From Afipia massiliensis (GTDB lineage: Bacteria; Pseudomonadota; Alphaproteobacteria; Rhizobiales; Xanthobacteraceae), in the NCBI RefSeq assembly GCF_001006325.2, contig NZ_LBIA02000001.1:3721501-3785500 (forward strand): a stretch of 64,000 bases of DNA, written 5' to 3'. The position numbers and the translations under genes are program-made. The notes below the pieces were generated by a model. It was given only the letters and a program-made list of their open reading frames with translations. It did not search any database and had not been told where the DNA came from. This document shows positions 9,007-17,807 of this stretch, one piece after another; position 1 is the first letter of the stretch, and each line of letters starts with the position of its first letter.

Positions 9007-9456
9007 CTCGCGCCACGCGCGAGGTGAACTCTGAGTCTCGCCCTCAAACAATGAGGGGCATGGAGCGCCGCGAGGCGCAAATGTAGTGTCTCGCTTCCTT
9101 TGCGAGGAAGCGCATCGCCTTGCGGCGCTCCATCAGCGGCGATTTTGGGCGAGGGGAGCGTTCTTCCGGGACAGGACAAGCGCTTTCACGCCCCGATCCG
9201 GCGGCTTTCGCCGCGTTCATCCTGTCCGCGTCCAGCCACTGAAGGCAGAGCCACGTAGTTGGCCCGGTCGCTGACCCCAGCCTCCCGGACGCATGGTTGC
9301 GAACCATGCGCGCAGGCGCCGTATCCTGCTCCGCTCTCTGACGCCTCTAGAAAGCGCCCCTCACGAACAGGACGCGCTGAATTTAAGGGAGGTTCAGCGC
9401 ATGGGGATTGCTATCCCCATCACGAAATGTTGCAGAAATGCGTGGCTTTCTGCCCT
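9007..9456. other. Hairpin-dense non-coding block
   Basis: No credible gene is visible on either strand; open frames are short and lack ribosome sites or recognisable products. At least six perfect stems occur: 9007-9023 (7 bp); 9060-9071 with 9122-9133 (12 bp, enclosing a nested cttcct/aggaag stem); 9201-9214 (5 bp); 9291-9309 (8 bp, gcatggtt/aaccatgc); 9374-9400 (8 bp, gcgctgaa/ttcagcgc); and 9401-9420 (8 bp, atggggat/atccccat). This may be a structured RNA, a decayed mobile element or a composite of repeats. Confidence 0.5.
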
Positions 9457-9497
9457 GTCATTCCGGGCTCGCGCGAAAACGCGCGCCCCGGAATGAC
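9457..9497. repeat. Short 'gtcattccggg' palindrome
   Basis: The arms gtcattccggg and cccggaatgac enclose tcgcgc-gaaaac-gcgcgc, giving an almost continuous hairpin. The same 11-bp arms bound the longer element at 23614-23713, so these are two members of one intergenic repeat family. Confidence 0.75.
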
Positions 9498-9553
9498 GGG
9501 TGGAAAAATCTCCATCCAGATCATTTTGCTGGCGTTGTTTGGAATCCCCCCAC

Positions 9554-9678
9554 GTCGTCCCGGCGAAGGCCGGGACCCATACGCCCAAGATTCTCGATTG
9601 AGGAAGATGTTGGAGCGATCTTATCGCCACCACCACGATGTTCGGTGGTTATGGGTCCCCGCCTGCGCGGGGACGACA
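9554..9678. repeat. Palindromic intergenic element, copy 2
   Basis: This is a 125-bp homologue of the element at 8796-8919 in the same orientation. It shares tctcgatt-gagg, tggagcgatctt and the right arm tgggtccccgcctgcgcggg. The left arm differs (cccggcgaaggccggga), so its outer palindrome is less perfect than in copy 1. Confidence 0.85.
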
Positions 9679-9756
9679 TCGTATATATGGCGCAATCCCA
9701 GTTAAACTCGTCGTCTGCAACTCGCAGTCTTTATGAGCAAAGCGGGCTGACGGCAG

Positions 9757-10995
9757 CTACGATCCTTGCCGCAGCCGCGCCAGCACCTTCAATCCGGCAT
9801 AACCGTCAGCGGGCAGCAGTCCTGCCTTGGTCTGGAAATCTTTCACTGCCTGCATGGTGTCGTTGCCGACGCGGCCATCGGTGCCGCCGGTGTCGAACCC
9901 CGCCTTGGTGAGGCGCGTCTGGACTTCCTGGATTTCGGCCAGCGTGAGCGCGCGTTCCGATCCGGGGAAGGGCTGGACGAATGGTCCGCCGCCCTGAATG
10001 CGATCGCCGAGATGCACGATGGCGAGCGCGTAGTTCATCGACGGATTGTAGCTCTTCACGGCGTAAAAATTCGGTCCCAGCAGGAACGATGGTCCGCCCT
10101 GCACGGGCACCCAGAGCTGTGCAGAATCGTTGGGGCGCGGAAACGGCTGGCCGTCCGCGCGGGTGACGCCGGAGGCAGCCCACTTGGCGTAGGACTGGCT
10201 GCCGCTCTTGGGCGCGGTCGCGCCCTTCACCTCATAACCCCAATGCTCGCCGCGACGATACTTGCCGCGGTTGACGAGGTAGCGCGCGCTGGAGCCCAGC
10301 GCGTCATCGGGGCGGCCGAACGGCGAGACGCGGCCGTCGCCGTCGTAGTCGAAGCCGACATTGAGCCAGACTTCCGGCATCCACTGGGTGTGGCCCATCG
10401 CGCCGGCCCATGAGCCGCGCATTTCCTCGGGCGTGCTCCAATGCTTGTCGACAATGCGCAGCGCGTTGATGAGTTCGGTTTCCCAGTAGGCCTTGCGGCG
10501 GGGCTCGTTCCACGCCAGCGCCGCCAGCGAGGGAAACACTGGCCGCATATGGTTCTGCTGCACCAGCGGGTCGCCGTACGCTGTCTCGACGCCCCACAGC
10601 GCGAGCAGCGTGCCGCGCTCGACGCCGAAATCCTTTTCGATCCGCGCAAACAGCGCACTGTATTTCTGAAGCGCCACCTTGCCTGCGGCCAGACGCCAGT
10701 CCGAGACGCGGCGGTTGATGTATTGCCAGAGTTGCTCGTTGAACTCAGGCTGCTTGCGCATCTTCTGGAACACGCTCATGTCCGGTTCGATGCGGCTCAG
10801 CACGCGAATGTAGGTGCCCTCGGAAATCCCGCGCGCGAGGGCGCGGGCGCGAAATCCTTCGCGCCATTGATCGAAGCCGGGAGGGCTCGCGAGCGCGCGA
10901 AGCGGATTGGCCATCAGCGCGCCTGCACCAATCGCAGTGCCAAGCAGCGTTCGTCGCGTGAGGAAGGTCGGATTCCGAGAATCTCTGTGTGTCAT
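9757..10995 (-). CDS. MltB-type lytic murein transglycosylase with peptidoglycan-binding domain
   Basis: It cleaves the MurNAc-GlcNAc bond of peptidoglycan to form 1,6-anhydro ends, in the periplasm. The protein has 412 residues. A twin-arginine-type leader (TRRTLLGTAIGAGALMA) ends near ALA at residue 36, so Tat export is likely. The SLT_2/MltB domain spans about 40-330, with catalytic Glu at about 137 in ALWGVETAYGDP and the substrate motif GSWAGAMGHTQWMP. A peptidoglycan-binding repeat lies at the C-terminus (about 345-410). There is no lipobox, so it is probably soluble, unlike E. coli MltB. It stands alone, convergent with the repeat-rich region. Confidence 0.93.
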   Translation of the reverse strand: MTHRDSRNPTFLTRRTLLGTAIGAGALMANPLRALASPPGFDQWREGFRARALARGISEGTYIRVLSRIEPDMSVFQKMRKQPEFNEQLWQYINRRVSDWRLAAGKVALQKYSALFARIEKDFGVERGTLLALWGVETAYGDPLVQQNHMRPVFPSLAALAWNEPRRKAYWETELINALRIVDKHWSTPEEMRGSWAGAMGHTQWMPEVWLNVGFDYDGDGRVSPFGRPDDALGSSARYLVNRGKYRRGEHWGYEVKGATAPKSGSQSYAKWAASGVTRADGQPFPRPNDSAQLWVPVQGGPSFLLGPNFYAVKSYNPSMNYALAIVHLGDRIQGGGPFVQPFPGSERALTLAEIQEVQTRLTKAGFDTGGTDGRVGNDTMQAVKDFQTKAGLLPADGYAGLKVLARLRQGS

Positions 10996-11129
10996 GCGGT
11001 CAGTCTAGCGTGGCTTTGCAGAATGGGCCAAAGGCCAATCTGCCGCGGATTCTGTCTGGCATGATCCCTCGGGTCAGGCCCGAGGGCATGCTTGTCTGAG
11101 AACCGGTTCCCATTTCGGGATCATGCCGT

Positions 11130-12866
11130 CTAGCGGCCTCCGCCTTCCGTAACAGCATTCGGCGGGAGATCCGCACGCGGTTGGGCATGCGCCATCGCAG
11201 GCGCTTCCGGAGGCGGCTGGATGTATTCCCGGCCACGGCCGCCGACGAGGCGTTCATAGGACGAGATCAGGGTGACGTAGGGATTGACCCAGAGCCAGCC
11301 GTCACGTGTGAACACCTGGACGTCGAAATGCAGATGGTTTGTCGTTCCGCCGGGGCGATCCTGAAAATTCGAAACCACACCGATCCGCTCGCCCTCGGTC
11401 ACGCGCCGTCCATAGATCACGCCGTCGGCGTCGAGGCGCGCCGGGTTCATGTGCATGTAGCGGAAGCGGACGTGCTCGTTTCGTGTATTCACCAGCAGGA
11501 ACGCGGCCTGTTGCTTCGGCGACCTGATCAGAACGCCTTCCCGGACCGCGACAACCGGAAAAAGATCGGGGATGCAGCGATCCGCGCCATCGTTGCGCAG
11601 GTGACATGTCGAGGGGCGGATATCCTGACCCTGATGCCCCATTCCGTTGGCGCACTGTCCGACCTCGAAGTCGCGTGTCTCGCAGAAGTTGTCCTGCCAG
11701 GGGTAGCTGTAGTTCTCCTTGGCCGATTCATCGAACACCAACTGCTTGTCATTGCGCTTGCAGCGATACGGATCGCCCTTGGTCGGCGCAAATGAGACCC
11801 GCCCCGTGAGGTTGCAGTCACCCCAGTTCAGGAACGACTGCGAGTTGGCGAATGCCGGAGCTTTCTCGATCGGAAAGCGGATCTGCGAGTAGACCGTGAA
11901 GTCCTGGTGGCCGCCTTGCCCGCGATAGCCGCTGTTGGCGATGATCTCGCCCGGCGGGCGATAGGTGAAGTCAGCGTCGTATGCGATCGGCCGCTCAGAG
12001 GCGTAGGAAGCGATGTTGTAACGGGGATCGCGCGGGGTGCCGCCCGCGATGCGCAGGGCCTTGATAAACCGCTCGGCGACGGGCGACGCTTCACGGCAGG
12101 AGAGACGCTTGCTGCGCGCGACGCTGTCGAGGCACTGGATCGAAACGACATAAGGAACGCCGAACCGTGTGAACGCGTAGCGTACATACCCCTCGCGGAT
12201 CACCCGGCGCAGGTTTGGAAATTGCGTCGCCAGCGATTTGACCGGCTCGCCCTTGCCGGCGAGCGGATCCCTGATGTCGTAGATCAGCAGTGACGCGGTG
12301 ATCTGGACTTCAACGGGTTGCGAATAGACCCGCGACGGCATGTTGCCGTCGGCGCCATGGTCGAGCAGGAAGACCGCGTCGTAGCCGGACGGCCCGGCCT
12401 CGAACATGCTGGCGGCGCGGAAGCCGGCCTGATAGCGCGGGATCAGAAGATTGACCGCCCCGCTCCGGCGATCGGCGAGATACAGGGCGCCGTCGAACGG
12501 CAACAACACCGGAACCGGACTGAGTTCGATGCCGGAAAAGATCGGCGACGTGACGGTGTTGATCTGCGAGACCGCCGTGATGCGCCGTGCGCTGAACTGA
12601 CGTGACGGGCGGCGTCCGCCGGTGAAACTGAAATTATCGACGGCAAGCGGCTGCGAGTCGATTTCGGTCTTGAGCTGGTTGACGGCAGCAGACCAGTCCG
12701 GCCTGACGAGCGATATCGATGGCGTTCTGAATTCGCCGGCTCGGGCAGGTTGCGCGAGCAGGCCAAAGGAGAGCGAGGTAACGGAGAGCGAGGCAAGGTA
12801 CAGAAAACAGCACCAGAAATTCCCCGATGCCGTCCTTCTGTTGTTCACTGCCCGCGCCGTCGTCAC
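11130..12866 (-). CDS. Secreted M23-family metallopeptidase
   Basis: This is a 578-residue protein with a GTG start. A hydrophobic signal (LYLASLSVTSLSFGLLA) ends near ARA. A long N-terminal region of about 380 residues has no family I recognise. The C-terminal part carries the M23 zinc signature: the first His and Asp in GMGHQGQD, then HMNPARL and the HxH motif in NHLHFDV. M23 enzymes cut peptidoglycan cross-links; the unusual N-terminal domain probably positions the enzyme or restrains it. A Pro-rich tail follows. Catalytic residues appear intact, so I read it as an active endopeptidase rather than a degenerate one. It ends about 135 bp from the transglycosylase start; the two could cooperate in wall remodelling. 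Confidence 0.85.
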   Translation of the reverse strand: MTTARAVNNRRTASGNFWCCFLYLASLSVTSLSFGLLAQPARAGEFRTPSISLVRPDWSAAVNQLKTEIDSQPLAVDNFSFTGGRRPSRQFSARRITAVSQINTVTSPIFSGIELSPVPVLLPFDGALYLADRRSGAVNLLIPRYQAGFRAASMFEAGPSGYDAVFLLDHGADGNMPSRVYSQPVEVQITASLLIYDIRDPLAGKGEPVKSLATQFPNLRRVIREGYVRYAFTRFGVPYVVSIQCLDSVARSKRLSCREASPVAERFIKALRIAGGTPRDPRYNIASYASERPIAYDADFTYRPPGEIIANSGYRGQGGHQDFTVYSQIRFPIEKAPAFANSQSFLNWGDCNLTGRVSFAPTKGDPYRCKRNDKQLVFDESAKENYSYPWQDNFCETRDFEVGQCANGMGHQGQDIRPSTCHLRNDGADRCIPDLFPVVAVREGVLIRSPKQQAAFLLVNTRNEHVRFRYMHMNPARLDADGVIYGRRVTEGERIGVVSNFQDRPGGTTNHLHFDVQVFTRDGWLWVNPYVTLISSYERLVGGRGREYIQPPPEAPAMAHAQPRADLPPNAVTEGGGR

Positions 12867-12888
12867 TACGTCCTCACGGGATCTGCGC

Positions 12889-13455
12889 TCAGTCTTTCGC
12901 GCGCTCGACGTAGGAGCCGTCTTCGGTCATCACGACGATGCGCGTGCCGGTGCCGATGTGCGGCGGGACCAGCGTGCGGACGCCGTTCGACAGCATTGCA
13001 GGCTTGTAGGATGACGACGCCGTCTGTCCCTTGGTCACCGGCTCGGTATCGACCACTTCCAGCGTGGTGCGCTGGGGCAGGGTGATCGCGACCGCGATGT
13101 TGTCGTGGATCGACAGCTTCACGGTCATGTTTTCCTGCAGGTAAGGAGCCTGCGTGCCGACCACATCCTTGGGCACCAGGAGTTGGTCGTAATTCTCGTT
13201 GTTCATGAAATGGAAGCCGTCGCCGTCTTCGTACAGATAGTTGTAGTCGCGATCCTCGACGAACGCGCGCTCGACCTGATCGGTCGTCTTGTAGCGTTCG
13301 GAGACCTTGGTGCCGTCGCTGATTCGGCGCATTTCGATCTGGCTGACCGGAGTTCCCTTGCCGGGGTGGATGTTCTCCGCAGTCAGAACGACATATAGCT
13401 TGCCGTCCTGCTCAATGATGTTGCCCTTGCGGATCGAACTGGCGATGACTTTCAC
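12889..13455 (-). CDS. efp: Translation elongation factor P
   Basis: EF-P relieves ribosome stalling at polyproline stretches. The protein has 188 residues, the canonical length, with three OB-like domains. The modification loop reads HPGKGTPV with the conserved Lys at position 33, equivalent to E. coli Lys34. The start codon is GTG. epmA and epmB, which lysylate this residue in gammaproteobacteria, lie immediately upstream in divergent orientation. I therefore infer that this EF-P is beta-lysylated. The M23 gene follows on the same strand after 22 bp and may share its transcript. Confidence 0.97.
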   Translation of the reverse strand: MKVIASSIRKGNIIEQDGKLYVVLTAENIHPGKGTPVSQIEMRRISDGTKVSERYKTTDQVERAFVEDRDYNYLYEDGDGFHFMNNENYDQLLVPKDVVGTQAPYLQENMTVKLSIHDNIAVAITLPQRTTLEVVDTEPVTKGQTASSSYKPAMLSNGVRTLVPPHIGTGTRIVVMTEDGSYVERAKD

Positions 13456-13593
13456 AGATAGGTTTCCTAATGTTCAGGGCCGGTTGCGGTGCCGGGTCGG
13501 TGCTTCGAGGTCCGGCAAGGCGGTTTCGGGCCGCAACATACCGATTTGGAGCGCCAAAGCCAGCATTTTGCTAGGGAATCAGGCATTTCGCGC

Positions 13594-14646
13594 ATGAATG
13601 CGGGACAGGAACCTTCACCCTGGTGGATGCCCGGCCGCCACGTGGACCGCAAGCCGTTTTTGCAGGCGCGGAGCGCCATTACCCGGGCTACGCGAGAGTG
13701 GTTCGGAGGTGAGGGGTTCACCGAGGTCGAAACCGGAATTCTCCAGAAATCGCCCGGGAACGAGACACATCTTCACGCCCCCTCGGCTGACCTGACGTCG
13801 GCCGCGGGTGACAAGACGAGGCATTATCTCCGAACCTCCCCCGAATTTGCCTGCAAGAAGCTGCTGGCAGCCGGGGAGACAAAGATTGTGGAGTTCGCCC
13901 GGGTATTCCGGGATCGCGAGCGCGGTCCGCTGCATCTGCCGGAATTCACCATGCTGGAATGGTATCGCGCAAATGAGGGGTATGAAGCGGTCATGGCCGA
14001 TTGCGTCGTCGTGATCGCACGCGCAGCTCAGGAGACGGGAATCGGGACGTTCTCATTCCGCGGCAAGAGCGCCGATCCATTTGCCGCGCCGGAACTGCTG
14101 ACTGTTGCGGATGCGTTTTCGCGCTTCGCGTCCATCGATTTGCTTGCAACGATTCCCGAAGGACAGGCGGACCGCGATGCGCTCGCAGTGATGGCGGGAC
14201 ATCGCGTCCGCATCACCGAGGACGACACGTGGTCGGACATCTTCAGCAAGGTTCTGGTCGAGCATGTAGAACCAAATCTGGGGCAGGGCCGATTGACGAT
14301 TCTCTACGAATACCCCGCGCCGGAATCAGCGCTGGCTCGCGTCAAACCATCCGATCCGCGCGTTGCAGAACGGTTTGAAGTCTATGCCTGTGGTGTCGAA
14401 CTCGCGAACGGCTTTGGCGAATTGATCGACGCAGGCGAACAACGGCTGCGCTTCACCGCGGCGATGGACGAGAAGGAGCGGCGATACGGTGAACGCTACC
14501 CGCTCGATGAGGACTTCCTTGCGGCGATGACCCGCATGCCGGAGGCCTGCGGCGTGGCGCTGGGGTTCGATCGCCTTGTGATGCTCGCCAGCGGCGCAAC
14601 GCGCGTCGATCAGGTGGTCTGGACGCCGCCGGGAGGTGACGCATGA
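13594..14646 (+). CDS. epmA: EF-P--lysine ligase (EpmA/PoxA/GenX)
   Basis: This class II aminoacyl-tRNA-synthetase-like enzyme activates (R)-beta-lysine and transfers it to EF-P rather than to tRNA. I use the ATG at 13594, giving 350 residues; the frame is open upstream to 13489, but that extension is not typical of the family. Motif 2 reads VFRDRERGPLHLPEFTMLEW and motif 3 reads GVALGFDRLVML. The N-terminal anticodon-binding domain of LysRS is missing, as expected for EpmA. Its stop overlaps the epmB start (ATGA), so the pair is translationally coupled. Confidence 0.92.
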   Translation: MNAGQEPSPWWMPGRHVDRKPFLQARSAITRATREWFGGEGFTEVETGILQKSPGNETHLHAPSADLTSAAGDKTRHYLRTSPEFACKKLLAAGETKIVEFARVFRDRERGPLHLPEFTMLEWYRANEGYEAVMADCVVVIARAAQETGIGTFSFRGKSADPFAAPELLTVADAFSRFASIDLLATIPEGQADRDALAVMAGHRVRITEDDTWSDIFSKVLVEHVEPNLGQGRLTILYEYPAPESALARVKPSDPRVAERFEVYACGVELANGFGELIDAGEQRLRFTAAMDEKERRYGERYPLDEDFLAAMTRMPEACGVALGFDRLVMLASGATRVDQVVWTPPGGDA

Positions 14647-15710
14647 CCGGTCGCGCCACTGCAACGTTGCGAACGGCAGCCGACCTGATCGAGCATGGCC
14701 TGGTGTCTCCTGAGCAGCTACCCGCGCTTGAAAAGGTCGCTGCGCGTTACGCGGTCGCAGTGACACCCGCTGTGGCCGCGCTGATCGATCCATCCGATCC
14801 GCACGATCCGATCGCGCGGCAATACATTCCCTCCGCCGATGAACTAGTTACACAATCGAACGAGAATGCCGATCCCATCGGCGATCATCCCCATTCGCCG
14901 GTCAGCGGGATCGTGCACCGCTATCCGGACCGTGTGCTGTTCAAGCTCGTGCATGTTTGCGCGGTGTATTGCCGGTTTTGTTTCCGCCGCGAAATGGTTG
15001 GGCCGGGCAAGGAGACTGCGCTTTCGAATGAGGCCTATGCCGCTGCTCTGGACTACATTCGGACGCATCCGGAAATCTGGGAGGTGATCCTGACCGGCGG
15101 CGATCCGCTGATGCTGTCGGCACGTCGGCTGAAAGAGATCATGAACGATCTCGCTGCGATTGATCACGTCAGGATCATTCGCATTCACACGCGCGTGCCG
15201 GTTGCTGATCCGGGCCGCGTGACCGACGAGACCGCGGCCGCATTGAGAGTGAGCGGGGCGACCACGTGGGTTGCCGTGCACGCCAACCATCCGCGCGAAC
15301 TGACGGCCGAGGCGCGTGGCGCCTGCGCGCGGATCATCGACGCGGGGATTCCGATGGTCAGCCAGTCGGTGCTGCTGCGCGGCGTCAACGACGACCCGGA
15401 GACGCTGGAGGCGCTGATGCGCGGCTTCGTCGAGTGCCGGATCAAGCCGTACTATTTGCATCACGGCGACCTTGCGCCGGGCACGGCCCATTTACGCACG
15501 ACGCTGGAGGAAGGGCAGAAGTTGATGCAGCATCTGCGCGGGCGTGTGTCGGGACTATGCCAGCCGGATTACGTACTCGACATTCCGGGCGGTCACGGCA
15601 AGGCGCCGGTCGGGCCGCAGTATCTATCGCGGACAAGTGAAGACGCGGACGGTCAGTATCGCGTTGCGGATTACTGCGGCGATGTTCACCTCTATCCGCC
15701 TGCAGAGTAG
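14643..15710 (+). CDS. epmB: EF-P beta-lysylation protein EpmB (lysine 2,3-aminomutase family)
   Basis: This radical SAM enzyme converts (S)-alpha-lysine to (R)-beta-lysine for EpmA. It has 355 residues. The CxxxCxxC cluster-binding motif is at Cys106, Cys110 and Cys113 (CAVYCRFC). A PLP-binding segment and the aminomutase region (GGDPLMLS, VHANHPREL, QSVLLRGVNDD) follow. Length and linkage to epmA favour EpmB over a catabolic KamA, which is usually longer and sits with lysine-fermentation genes. No epmC hydroxylase is visible nearby. Confidence 0.92.
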   Translation: MTGRATATLRTAADLIEHGLVSPEQLPALEKVAARYAVAVTPAVAALIDPSDPHDPIARQYIPSADELVTQSNENADPIGDHPHSPVSGIVHRYPDRVLFKLVHVCAVYCRFCFRREMVGPGKETALSNEAYAAALDYIRTHPEIWEVILTGGDPLMLSARRLKEIMNDLAAIDHVRIIRIHTRVPVADPGRVTDETAAALRVSGATTWVAVHANHPRELTAEARGACARIIDAGIPMVSQSVLLRGVNDDPETLEALMRGFVECRIKPYYLHHGDLAPGTAHLRTTLEEGQKLMQHLRGRVSGLCQPDYVLDIPGGHGKAPVGPQYLSRTSEDADGQYRVADYCGDVHLYPPAE

Positions 15711-15721
15711 GCAGTTCAACG

Positions 15722-15919
15722 ATGGCGGGACCCGAACCTCCCGAAAACGACGGCAATCGAGCTGTCGAAAATGCGGTGATGTTCGGCTTTTTCGTCCTGC
15801 TTGTGGTCGCAGGTATCTGGCTGCTCGGATCGATGGCGGATCTGCGCAAGGTGCAGGATTGTGCGGCGCAAGGCAGACGCAACTGCGGAACGATAGAAAA
15901 TCCCAATCGTTCCCAGTAG
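15722..15919 (+). CDS. Small single-pass membrane protein
   Basis: This 65-residue protein starts at an ATG 11 bp after epmB, so it is probably the last gene of that operon. One transmembrane helix is predicted at about residues 21-40 (VMFGFFVLLVVAGIWLLGS). A short Cys-containing tail follows, with a CAAQGRRNC pair that could form a disulfide if periplasmic. I recognise no family. Confidence 0.55.
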   Translation: MAGPEPPENDGNRAVENAVMFGFFVLLVVAGIWLLGSMADLRKVQDCAAQGRRNCGTIENPNRSQ

Positions 15920-15960
15920 AATAGTCTCACGCTGAGGAATCGCATTGCTGGAGGTGTGAC

Positions 15961-16218
15961 ATGAGAAAATCCATCCCGATGGCCATCATGGCCGTGTTGC
16001 TGGCCACGTCCGGCGCTCTGGCGCAAAGCAAAAGTGGCACGTCCGGCCCCACGACCCCCTCGGCGACGACGAATTCAGGCAACATCCCCAACGCGCCGGT
16101 TGGACATCGGCAGCCGCGCGCCAGCGATGTGCCAACCCTGCAGGAAAAGAATTACACGGAGTCAGCCGAAGACAAGGCGCTCGATCGCAAGATCAAGAGC
16201 ATCTGCAGAGGCTGCTGA
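15961..16218 (+). CDS. Small secreted protein, function unknown
   Basis: This 85-residue protein has a signal peptide (IPMAIMAVLLATSGALA, cleavage near residue 22). The mature part is low-complexity and rich in Ser, Thr, Pro and Gly, and it ends in a CRGC motif. A GGAGG ribosome site lies 6 bp before the ATG. It belongs to the many short, poorly conserved periplasmic proteins of this order; I can assign no role. Confidence 0.6.
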   Translation: MRKSIPMAIMAVLLATSGALAQSKSGTSGPTTPSATTNSGNIPNAPVGHRQPRASDVPTLQEKNYTESAEDKALDRKIKSICRGC

Positions 16219-16238
16219 ACGCAACAGATCTCAGGACG

Positions 16239-16811
16239 TCAGGCCTTCCGCGCGGCGAGCGCCATCCCGATCAGGGAGGTGCCGCCGAACACGAGGTTGA
16301 TGCCGACAAGCAGTCCGATCGCCCACGCGGCTGATCCGGGAAGCCCTGCGATGATCAGCGCAGCTACCACCAGATCGACGATGCCCGACACCAGCAGCCA
16401 TCCCCAACGTCCGGATAGTTCACTACGATGGGCGAGGGCATACATGATCGTGGTGATGCCTTCGGCGATGAAGTAGGCGCTGACCACGAGCGTGAGCGTC
16501 AGCGTTCCCGCCACAGGCTGAACAATCAGGATGATGCCAGCGGCAAGTGCGAGCACCGCTGAGAGCAGCGACCACCAGAAGCCGGGCATGTCACGCGTGG
16601 TGAAGGTGAGGTAGAGCCCGACCGCACCGCTGATCAGGAACAGCCAGCCGAGGAAGATCGTAACCGCGATGCTGGCGAGCAACGGAATCGCAATCGCAGC
16701 CATCCCCAGGATCACCAGAACGATGCCCTCGATCAGGAAGGCTTTCCAGTTCGCCTTGACGGCTTCCTTCATTCGCTTGTGAAGCCCGGCGACATCCTGA
16801 GGCATCGTCAT
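16239..16811 (-). CDS. HdeD family (DUF308) membrane protein
   Basis: This 190-residue integral membrane protein has about six hydrophobic helices, arranged as repeating pairs with short polar loops, as in HdeD/DUF308. E. coli HdeD is linked to acid resistance at high cell density; the biochemical role is unknown. Between helices, conserved-looking Gly-rich turns occur (FLGWLFLISGAVGLYLTF, YFIAEGITTIMYA). It faces the small secreted protein gene convergently and is probably monocistronic. Confidence 0.85.
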   Translation of the reverse strand: MTMPQDVAGLHKRMKEAVKANWKAFLIEGIVLVILGMAAIAIPLLASIAVTIFLGWLFLISGAVGLYLTFTTRDMPGFWWSLLSAVLALAAGIILIVQPVAGTLTLTLVVSAYFIAEGITTIMYALAHRSELSGRWGWLLVSGIVDLVVAALIIAGLPGSAAWAIGLLVGINLVFGGTSLIGMALAARKA

Positions 16812-16898
16812 GGACGGTCTCCTGTTCCTATTTCGATCTGCCGGTTACAGCCAGCTTAGTCCTGGGCTGGTGGTGTTGTAAGAGCCAGCCGGCTCAGT

Positions 16899-17675
16899 CT
16901 ACGCGTCGAGGATCGCGACTGCGCGGGTCCAGCCGGCCGATGCACGCTCGATCTTAACCGGGAAGCATGACACGGTGAATCCGGTCGATGGCAATTGTTC
17001 TAAATTGTGCAGCTTTTCGAGGTGGCAATAGCCGATGTGGCGGCCAGCCTTGTGACCTTCCCAGATCAGGCTGGCGTCTTTCGTCTCGGCATATTTCTTG
17101 GCCGTGTAGATGAATGGTGCGTCCCAGCTCCAGCCATCGATGCCGGTGAGACGCACGCCGCGCTCCAGCAGATACATCGTTGCCTCGTAGCCCATTCCGC
17201 AACCGGACGTGACGTAATCCTGCCGGCCATACTTCGCACCGGCGCTGGTGTTGACGATGACGATCTCAAGCGGCTTGAGGGTGTGTCCGATCCGCTTCAA
17301 TTCGTTTTCAACGTCGGCGGCGGTCGCGACATAGCCGTCGGGGAAATGGCGGAAGTCCAGTTTCACGCCGGGCTGGAAGCACCATTCCAGCGGAACCTCA
17401 TCGATGGTCCATGAGCGCTCGCCGCGGTTCATGGTGGGATGAAAGTGATAGGGCGCATCGAGGTGGGTGCCGTTGTGCGTGGAGAGGCTCACTTGCTCCA
17501 CGGCCCAGCCCTGACCGTCGGGAAGGTCTTCCTTCTTTAATCCGTCGAAGAATTGCAGCATCCGCGGCAATCCCTGCTGGTGGTCGATATACTGGATCGT
17601 GGGGTGGCCGCCCGGAGGATCCGCCGGCACGTCATTTTGCAACGGTACGGAAATGTCGATCAGCTTGCGGGTCAT
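16899..17675 (-). CDS. Cyclase-family / kynurenine-formamidase-like metal hydrolase
   Basis: The product has 258 residues from the ATG at 17675, which has GGAGC 8 bp upstream; a GTG nine codons earlier is the alternative. The family's metal-binding motif HNGTHLDAPYHF is clear at about residues 75-86, with a second segment near the C-terminus (EGHKAGRHIGYCHLEKL). Members include kynurenine formamidase, isatin hydrolase and polyketide cyclase-like enzymes; most are Mn- or Zn-dependent amide or lactam hydrolases. Without neighbours from a known pathway the substrate is open. Confidence 0.85.
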   Translation of the reverse strand: MTRKLIDISVPLQNDVPADPPGGHPTIQYIDHQQGLPRMLQFFDGLKKEDLPDGQGWAVEQVSLSTHNGTHLDAPYHFHPTMNRGERSWTIDEVPLEWCFQPGVKLDFRHFPDGYVATAADVENELKRIGHTLKPLEIVIVNTSAGAKYGRQDYVTSGCGMGYEATMYLLERGVRLTGIDGWSWDAPFIYTAKKYAETKDASLIWEGHKAGRHIGYCHLEKLHNLEQLPSTGFTVSCFPVKIERASAGWTRAVAILDA

Positions 17676-17772
17676 GCTTGGCGCTCCGGCGGCCTGGCCC
17701 ACTGCGGGCGGCAGGTCTCAACGGAGTGTGCATGAAGTTACGCACACCGCTCAAGCGGGGGCATCTGGCGGC

Positions 17773-17801
17773 TTGCCGCAGTCGCGAAACGCCTTTATAC
17801 G
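17773..17801 (+). promoter_or_regulatory. Candidate sigma-70 promoter of a non-coding unit
   Basis: TTGCCG and TATACG are separated by exactly 17 bp, close to the housekeeping consensus. No open frame follows; 54 bp downstream is an intrinsic terminator. Confidence 0.4.
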
Positions 17802-17807
17802 TTCCCC

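Noticed and set aside
9259-9705. A 148-codon frame across the hairpin block and palindromic element
   Set aside because: It reads through palindromes and repeats; the peptide is low-complexity Pro/Arg/Gly and matches repeat DNA rather than a protein.
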